From NCBI GenBank assembly GCA_963754645.1, contig CAVWGP010000011.1, positions 62,001 to 126,000 on the forward strand: 64,000 bases of DNA. The letters are read 5' to 3'. Shown here one piece after another: positions 60,060 through 64,000 of this stretch. Position numbers and translations under genes: made by a program. The notes beneath the pieces are model-generated. The model did no database searches and was not told the DNA's origin. It saw only the letters and a list, made by a program, of their open reading frames with translations. The stretch comes from CAVWGP01 sp963754645. GTDB lineage: Bacteria > Pseudomonadota > Alphaproteobacteria > Bin65. Every line of letters begins with the position of its first letter. Positions within the stretch are counted from its first letter, which is position 1.

Positions 60060-60902
60060 TCAAGCCACGGCGCGCTCGGCCACGATCGGCACCGACAAGG
60101 CGACGAGTTCGGCCTGGGCCGCGACGAGCGCCAAATAGGGCAGGCCGCGTTGCAGCGTTGTCGCCAGAACGCGGTGCACGGCCCAAACGGCATACGCTAG
60201 CGCGGCAGCGGCGTCGCTGGGCGCCAACAGTCGCCCCAAGAACAGCGCGCTGAACAAATCGCCGGCCCCATGGGCCGATATCTCCACCCAGGGCGCCGCG
60301 GCGCGCCAAACGCCGTCGCGCGTGGCCAGCAGCGCGGCCACTTGGTCGCCCTTGCGCAATCCGGTCACGACCGCCATGGCAATGCCGCGCCGCACCAGGG
60401 CGCGCGCCGCCGTGATCGCCGCCGCTTCGTCGGCGACCGCGCCGCCAGTGAGCTGCTCCAGCTCGAATAAATTGGGGAAGACGATATCGGCGAGCGGCAG
60501 CGCCGCGTCGCGAAAGAACGGCGGCAGTTCGGCTGCGACATAGAGCCCTTTCGGCCGATCGCCCATCACCGGATCGAGCGCGAAAATCATTTGCGGATTC
60601 GCCGCGCGGATGCGCTTGACGGCATCGAGCATGGCCCGGCCCGTGGCAGCGCCGCCGAGATAACCCGACAACACGGCCTCGCAGCGGCCGAAGCCGCCGC
60701 GGCGCTCGATTTCGCCGAAGACGCCCGCGATGTCGGCCGGATCGGCCGCGCGGCCGGTGTGGCTGCCATAGGCCGGGTGATTGCTGAAGCTCACCGAGTT
60801 GACCGGCCAAACCTCGTGGCCGAGCCGTTCCAGCGCGAAGACCGCGGCGCGATTGCCGACGCGGCCATAGGCGACGTGGGATTGGACGGAAATTATCGGC
60901 AT
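60060..60902 (-). CDS. pdxY: Pyridoxal kinase PdxY
   Basis: The kinase phosphorylates pyridoxal in the vitamin B6 salvage path. The 280-residue ribokinase-fold protein has ISVQSHVAYGRVGNRAAVFALERLGHEVWPVNSVSFSNHPAYG, FALDPVMGDRPKGLYV and the anion hole in ISAHGAGDLFSALFLGRLL. The N-terminal SVQSHVAYG and DPVMGD motifs place it with PdxY/PdxK. It is divergent from the malyl-CoA lyase gene. Confidence 0.93.
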   Translation of the reverse strand: MPIISVQSHVAYGRVGNRAAVFALERLGHEVWPVNSVSFSNHPAYGSHTGRAADPADIAGVFGEIERRGGFGRCEAVLSGYLGGAATGRAMLDAVKRIRAANPQMIFALDPVMGDRPKGLYVAAELPPFFRDAALPLADIVFPNLFELEQLTGGAVADEAAAITAARALVRRGIAMAVVTGLRKGDQVAALLATRDGVWRAAAPWVEISAHGAGDLFSALFLGRLLAPSDAAAALAYAVWAVHRVLATTLQRGLPYLALVAAQAELVALSVPIVAERAVA

Positions 60903-61040
60903 TGCAGGCTCTTTTCATCGTGAAGGCGGCGCATGCGGCGCATGCGCTGCATGCGACGCACCGTCGCGCGGTGCGGCGCTGCCTGGACAGGCCCGCGCGT
61001 AAATCGCATACCCGAAGCCCGAAGGGAGAGTACCGACTCG

Positions 61041-61946
61041 ATGACGCTGGTCAACGAATCCCTCGAAGCCGCGATTACCCGACCGCGCCGCTCGATGCTC
61101 TATATGCCCGGCTCGAACGCGCGAGCCCTGGACAAGGCGCGCTCGCTGCCCGCCGATTCGCTCATTCTCGATCTCGAAGACGCGGTGGCGCCCGACGCCA
61201 AGGCGACGGCGCGCCAGCAAGTCGCCGAAGCGGTCAAAGCCGGCGGCTACGGCGCGCGCGAGATCGTCATTCGCGTCAACAGCCTTGATACCGGCTGGGG
61301 CCACGAGGATGCGCCGGCCGTCGCCCAGGCCGGGGCGAACGCCATCCTCATGCCCAAGGCCGAAAGCGCCGCGCAAGTCGTGCACCTCGAACATTTGCTC
61401 AAGCTCTACGGCGCGCCCGACGAACTTGCGCTCATGTGCATGATCGAAACGCCGATGGGCGTGCTCAACGCCGCCGAGATCGCCCGCGCCTCGCCGCGCA
61501 TGGTCGCGCTCGTCATGGGCACATCGGATCTGGCCAAGGAGCTGCAAGCGACGCACACGCGCGAGCGCCTGCCCATGCTGACCAGCCTTGGCCTGTGCCT
61601 GCTCGCGGCGCGGGCCAATCGCATCGCCATTGTCGACGGCGTGCATCTCGACCTCAACGACGACGAGGGCTTGGCCTTCGCTTGCCGGCAGGGGCGCGAA
61701 CTGGGCTTCGACGGCAAGACGCTGATCCACCCGAAACAAATCGAGCCCGCCAATCGCGCCTTCGCACCCTCGGCCGATGAAGTCGCCTGGTCGAAGCGCA
61801 TCATCGCCGCCCATGCCGAAGCCGAAGCGCGCGGCGAGGGCGTGGTTCTCGTCGAAGGCAAGCTGATCGAGAACCTGCACGTGGCGAATGCGCGGCGCGT
61901 GGTGGCGCTGGCCGGGCGCATCGCGGCGCTGGGCGGCGGCGCATGA
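61041..61946 (+). CDS. mcl1: Malyl-CoA/beta-methylmalyl-CoA lyase (CitE-like)
   Basis: A 301-residue HpcH/HpaI aldolase-like CoA lyase. It has RPRRSMLYMPGSNARALDKARSLPADSLILDLEDAVAPDAKA, VIRVNSLDTGWGHED, ILMPKAESAAQVVHLE, MIETPMGVLNAAEIA and DGVHLDLNDDEGLAFACRQGRELGFDGKTLIHPKQI. This is the L-malyl-CoA/(3S)-citramalyl-type group. The MaoC dehydratase next to it, overlapping by four bases, points to the ethylmalonyl-CoA pathway, where it splits beta-methylmalyl-CoA to glyoxylate and propionyl-CoA. ATG 61041 is used; the 60933 start is repetitive. A malyl-CoA thioesterase (Mcl2) is the main alternative. Confidence 0.85.
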   Translation: MTLVNESLEAAITRPRRSMLYMPGSNARALDKARSLPADSLILDLEDAVAPDAKATARQQVAEAVKAGGYGAREIVIRVNSLDTGWGHEDAPAVAQAGANAILMPKAESAAQVVHLEHLLKLYGAPDELALMCMIETPMGVLNAAEIARASPRMVALVMGTSDLAKELQATHTRERLPMLTSLGLCLLAARANRIAIVDGVHLDLNDDEGLAFACRQGRELGFDGKTLIHPKQIEPANRAFAPSADEVAWSKRIIAAHAEAEARGEGVVLVEGKLIENLHVANARRVVALAGRIAALGGGA

Positions 61947-63001
61947 GCAAAACCAGCGCCGGCAATTTTTTCGAGGATTTCCGCCTCGGCCAGGAAATCG
62001 CGCACGCCACGCCGCGAACGATCACCGACGGCGATGTCGCGCTTTACACCGCGCTCTACGGCTCGCGCTTCGCGCTCAATTCGTCGGACGAGTTCGCGCA
62101 GCGCCTCGGCTATCCGCAGGCGCCGGCCGACGATCTGCTGGTGTTTCACATCGTTTTCGGCAAGACGGTGCCCGACATCTCGCTCAACGCCGTCGCCAAT
62201 CTGGGCTATTCGGGCGGCGTCTTCGGCGTGCCGGTTTTCGCCGGCGACACCCTCTCGGTGCGCTCGACGATCGTCGGGCTCAAGGAAAATTCCAACCGCA
62301 AGACCGGCGTGGTCTATGTCCGCTCCGTCGGCGGCAACCAGCGCGGCGAAACCGTCTTGAGCTATACGCGCTGGGTCATGGTCCGCAAGCGCGACGAGGC
62401 GGCGCCCGCGCCGGCGGAGACAGTGCCGGCGCTGCGCGACGCGGTCCCCGTTCCCGATATTCGCCTGCCGAACGGTTTGCGCTTCGCCAATTACGACCGC
62501 GCCGCCGCCGGCTCGCCATTCTTATGGGACGACTATGCGCCCGGCGAGCGGATCGATCACGTCGACGGCGCCACGATCGAAGAAGCCGAACATCAAATGG
62601 CAGCGCGGCTCTATCAAAACACGGCGCGCGTGCATTTCAATCAGCACGCCGAGAGCCAGGGCCGCTTCGGCCGCCGCTTGGTCTATGGCGGCCACGTCAT
62701 CAGCATGGCGCGCGCGCTGTCGTTCAACGGGCTCGCCAATGCGTTTCGCCTGATCGCGATCAATGGCGGGCAGCACGTCAATCCGGTGTTCGCCGGCGAC
62801 ACGATCTATGCCTGGAGCGAAGTGCTGGAAAAAAATCCCCTGCCCGGCAACGCCGATCTCGGCGCCCTGCGCTTGCGCACGATCGCGGCGAAAAACCGCG
62901 ATTGCGCCGATTTCCCGCGCAAGAGCGCCGACGGCAAGCACTTGGCCGAGATCGTGTTGGAATTCGATTGCACGGTGCTGATGCCGCGGAGTTTGGCGTA
63001 G
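61943..63001 (+). CDS. mch: Mesaconyl-CoA hydratase (MaoC family)
   Basis: A 352-residue double hot-dog protein, the length of Rhodobacter mesaconyl-CoA (C1) hydratase. The first hot-dog has FFEDFRLGQEIAHATPRTITDGDVALYTALYGSRFALNSS and VFGVPVFAGDTLSVRSTIVGLKENSNRKTGVV. The second has NQHAESQGRFGRRLVYGGHVISMARALSFNGLANAFRL and GGQHVNPVFAGDTIYAWSEVLEK. In the ethylmalonyl-CoA pathway it hydrates mesaconyl-CoA to beta-methylmalyl-CoA for the lyase beside it. The start overlaps the lyase stop as ATGA. Confidence 0.9.
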   Translation: MSKTSAGNFFEDFRLGQEIAHATPRTITDGDVALYTALYGSRFALNSSDEFAQRLGYPQAPADDLLVFHIVFGKTVPDISLNAVANLGYSGGVFGVPVFAGDTLSVRSTIVGLKENSNRKTGVVYVRSVGGNQRGETVLSYTRWVMVRKRDEAAPAPAETVPALRDAVPVPDIRLPNGLRFANYDRAAAGSPFLWDDYAPGERIDHVDGATIEEAEHQMAARLYQNTARVHFNQHAESQGRFGRRLVYGGHVISMARALSFNGLANAFRLIAINGGQHVNPVFAGDTIYAWSEVLEKNPLPGNADLGALRLRTIAAKNRDCADFPRKSADGKHLAEIVLEFDCTVLMPRSLA

Positions 63002-63008
63002 CATTGCC

Positions 63009-63102
63009 AAAAAAAAGAGAGGCGCCGAAGGGTCGCCGGAGGCGGCTTTCACCGCACCCCGCCGGCCGCGTTTCCGCGAACCGATTGACCCAGGCGCCTC
63101 TC
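63009..63102 (-). terminator. Terminator-like stem with T8 on the minus strand
   Basis: GAGAGGCGCC (63017-63026) pairs perfectly with GGCGCCTCTC (63093-63102); inner stems fill the arm. On the minus strand the stem is followed by eight T (A run at 63009-63016). The + strand has no T-run, so it does not end mch. Confidence 0.6.
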
Positions 63103-63290
63103 CCGCCAACCCCGGTGAACCGCAGCAGCCACCCAGGCCGACCACGACGGCGCTAGTCTCCGCGCAAGTCCCCTTCGCCCATCGGGGTGGGCAAAACGGA
63201 AGGATCCGCCGTTTCGGGCACGAGCGGTTGCGCAAGCGCAACGCTCCAAGCGACGGATCGATGAGCTTACACCCGGCACAAGGCCAAGCA
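63009..63290 (-). ncRNA. Candidate structured RNA on the minus strand between mch and sdhC
   Basis: About 700 bases (63002-63712) lack a convincing protein. On the minus strand this part is rich in stems: GAGCGTTGCGC with GCGCAACCGCTC near 63230-63255, ATCCGTCG with CGGCGGAT around it, CCCACCCC-GATGGG near 63180-63190, and a closing ten-base stem followed by eight T at 63009-63016. This looks like a structured transcript. I looked for RNase P, tmRNA and 4.5S RNA signatures and found none; 6S RNA is possible but I cannot show it. The 5' end is uncertain, and 63291-63712 shows nothing I recognise apart from probable sdhC control sequence. Confidence 0.35.
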
Positions 63291-63712
63291 TGAAGCTCCT
63301 TGCGGACACCGGCACCGCCTTGTTGCCAAGACCGCGCCGACCGTCCCGGCCGCGATTTGGGAACCGCCTCGCGACCCGGCACGCTATTGCCGCCTGACGC
63401 GATTTCTCGCGCGACATGGCGATGCGTTCAACGCCTGAATTCGGCCCGGTGGAAATTTCATGGGGGAGATTCTCTGGGATAAATTTGTTGGCAAAGCCGG
63501 TTTGTCCCCCGCTCTTCCACAGCTCTTTCACAGGCGGCGCCGCGCCCCGCCGCCAAGACCTATGTCGCGGCAATAGCGGCGGAATCGGTCTTGCGAAGCG
63601 GCGATTGACACCTCGATTTTTCAAGCGCCATAGTGCGCCGGATCGTGTCGCGCGGGGTCGATCCGCCGGACGCGGCGGCAATCCTCGGCATCGGAACTTC
63701 GCATTCGGAATC

Positions 63713-64000
63713 ATGGCTGAAAATTCGCCTCGGGCCGCGCCGGCCAATCGCCCGCTTTCGCCCCATCTCGGAATTTATCGCTGGCAGTGGACGATGGCGT
63801 TTTCCATCCTCCACCGGATGACGGGCGTGGCCTTGGCCGTGGGCACGTTGTTGCTGGTCTATTGGCTGGTCGCCGCCGCGCTCGGCCCCGAGCATTATCG
63901 CGCCGCGCGCGGATTCTTGACGAGCTGGATCGGGGTCGTTTTGCTGATCGGTTGGTCGGCGGCGTTCTATTACCATCTGTTCAATGGCATCCGGCATTTG
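63713..64000 (+). CDS. sdhC: Succinate dehydrogenase cytochrome b556 subunit SdhC (3' end outside window)
   Basis: The first 96 residues of the membrane anchor that carries haem b and the quinone site of complex II. It reads NRPLSPHLGIYRWQWTMAFSILHRMTGVALAVGTLLLVYWLVAAALGPEH: the SHLHRMTG-like Ser and Arg of the quinone site are in SILHRMTG. The second helix follows (SWIGVVLLIGWSAAFYYHLFNGIRHL) with the haem His. The gene is cut by the window edge. sdhDAB should follow. Confidence 0.92.
   Translation, partial: MAENSPRAAPANRPLSPHLGIYRWQWTMAFSILHRMTGVALAVGTLLLVYWLVAAALGPEHYRAARGFLTSWIGVVLLIGWSAAFYYHLFNGIRHL

Noticed and set aside
60925..60965. GCGCATGCG-like short repeats before the malyl-CoA lyase
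   Set aside because: They are only a few short, imperfect units in a GC-rich leader and give an Arg-Met-rich peptide; no clear function, and the lyase start is further on.
62522..63382. A 286-codon minus-strand frame over mch and the gap
   Set aside because: Half is antisense to mch and the rest is low-complexity Cys/Gly/Arg sequence; the hairpins fit an RNA better.
63002..63712. RNase P RNA, tmRNA or 4.5S RNA in the sdhC leader
   Set aside because: The conserved sequences I know for these RNAs are absent on both strands.

Overview
The window reads as the chromosome of a high-GC alphaproteobacterium, most likely Rhodospirillales-like. The grounds are uniformly GC-rich coding sequence, the order ffh-rpsP-rimM-trmD-rplS-leuCDB-asd, the block HIG1 protein / PduO-type adenosyltransferase / etfBA / 3-hydroxybutyryl-CoA dehydrogenase, and ethylmalonyl-CoA-pathway enzymes. 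The taxon is inferred from gene content only.

Layout. 1-4.7 kb is an accessory patch: the 3' part of ygiQ, an orphan HigA-like antitoxin, an HNH nuclease, a second partial copy of the ygiQ 3' region, a decayed toxin-antitoxin pair and another HNH nuclease. 4.7-14.5 kb (minus strand) holds a MORN-repeat protein, hbd, etfA, etfB, a TRAP transporter plus amidase operon, a cobalamin adenosyltransferase and a HIG1-type membrane protein. 14.6-22.7 kb holds DoxX, a DUF4026/DUF2314-like protein and a tetR-thiolase-fadB-fadE beta-oxidation operon. 22.8-24.8 kb carries three small single-gene units.

25.0-30.2 kb is the most interesting part: an RpfF-type (diffusible signal factor, DSF) synthase facing a large RpfC-like hybrid sensor kinase. 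Upstream of that kinase, in the place rpfG holds in Xanthomonas, is a receiver-histidine kinase instead of the usual receiver-HD-GYP protein. A penicillin/AHL-acylase family lipoprotein follows.

30-44 kb contains dusA, hydrolases, an O-methyltransferase, a Rieske oxygenase, an M61-like protease, a short MetE-like protein with a GST and a flippase, and an SDR/TPR/phytanoyl-dioxygenase operon, then tRNA-Arg(CCT). 44-58 kb runs from a dihaem protein, prolyl aminopeptidase and a nuclease into the conserved ffh-rplS translation operon and the leucine operon, followed by two paralogous tiny exported peptides flanking an MliC-like protein. 58-64 kb has asd, LysE, pdxY, malyl-CoA lyase and mesaconyl-CoA hydratase, a candidate minus-strand structured RNA, and the 5' part of sdhC at the window edge.

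Caution on the data: single-base frameshifts occur in many otherwise intact genes (ygiQ, HNH, hbd, dctM, dctQ, amidase, rpfC-like and the essential rpsP). This pattern fits residual indel errors in the assembly better than real gene decay. By contrast, the RelE-type toxin carries two in-frame stop codons and looks truly dead.
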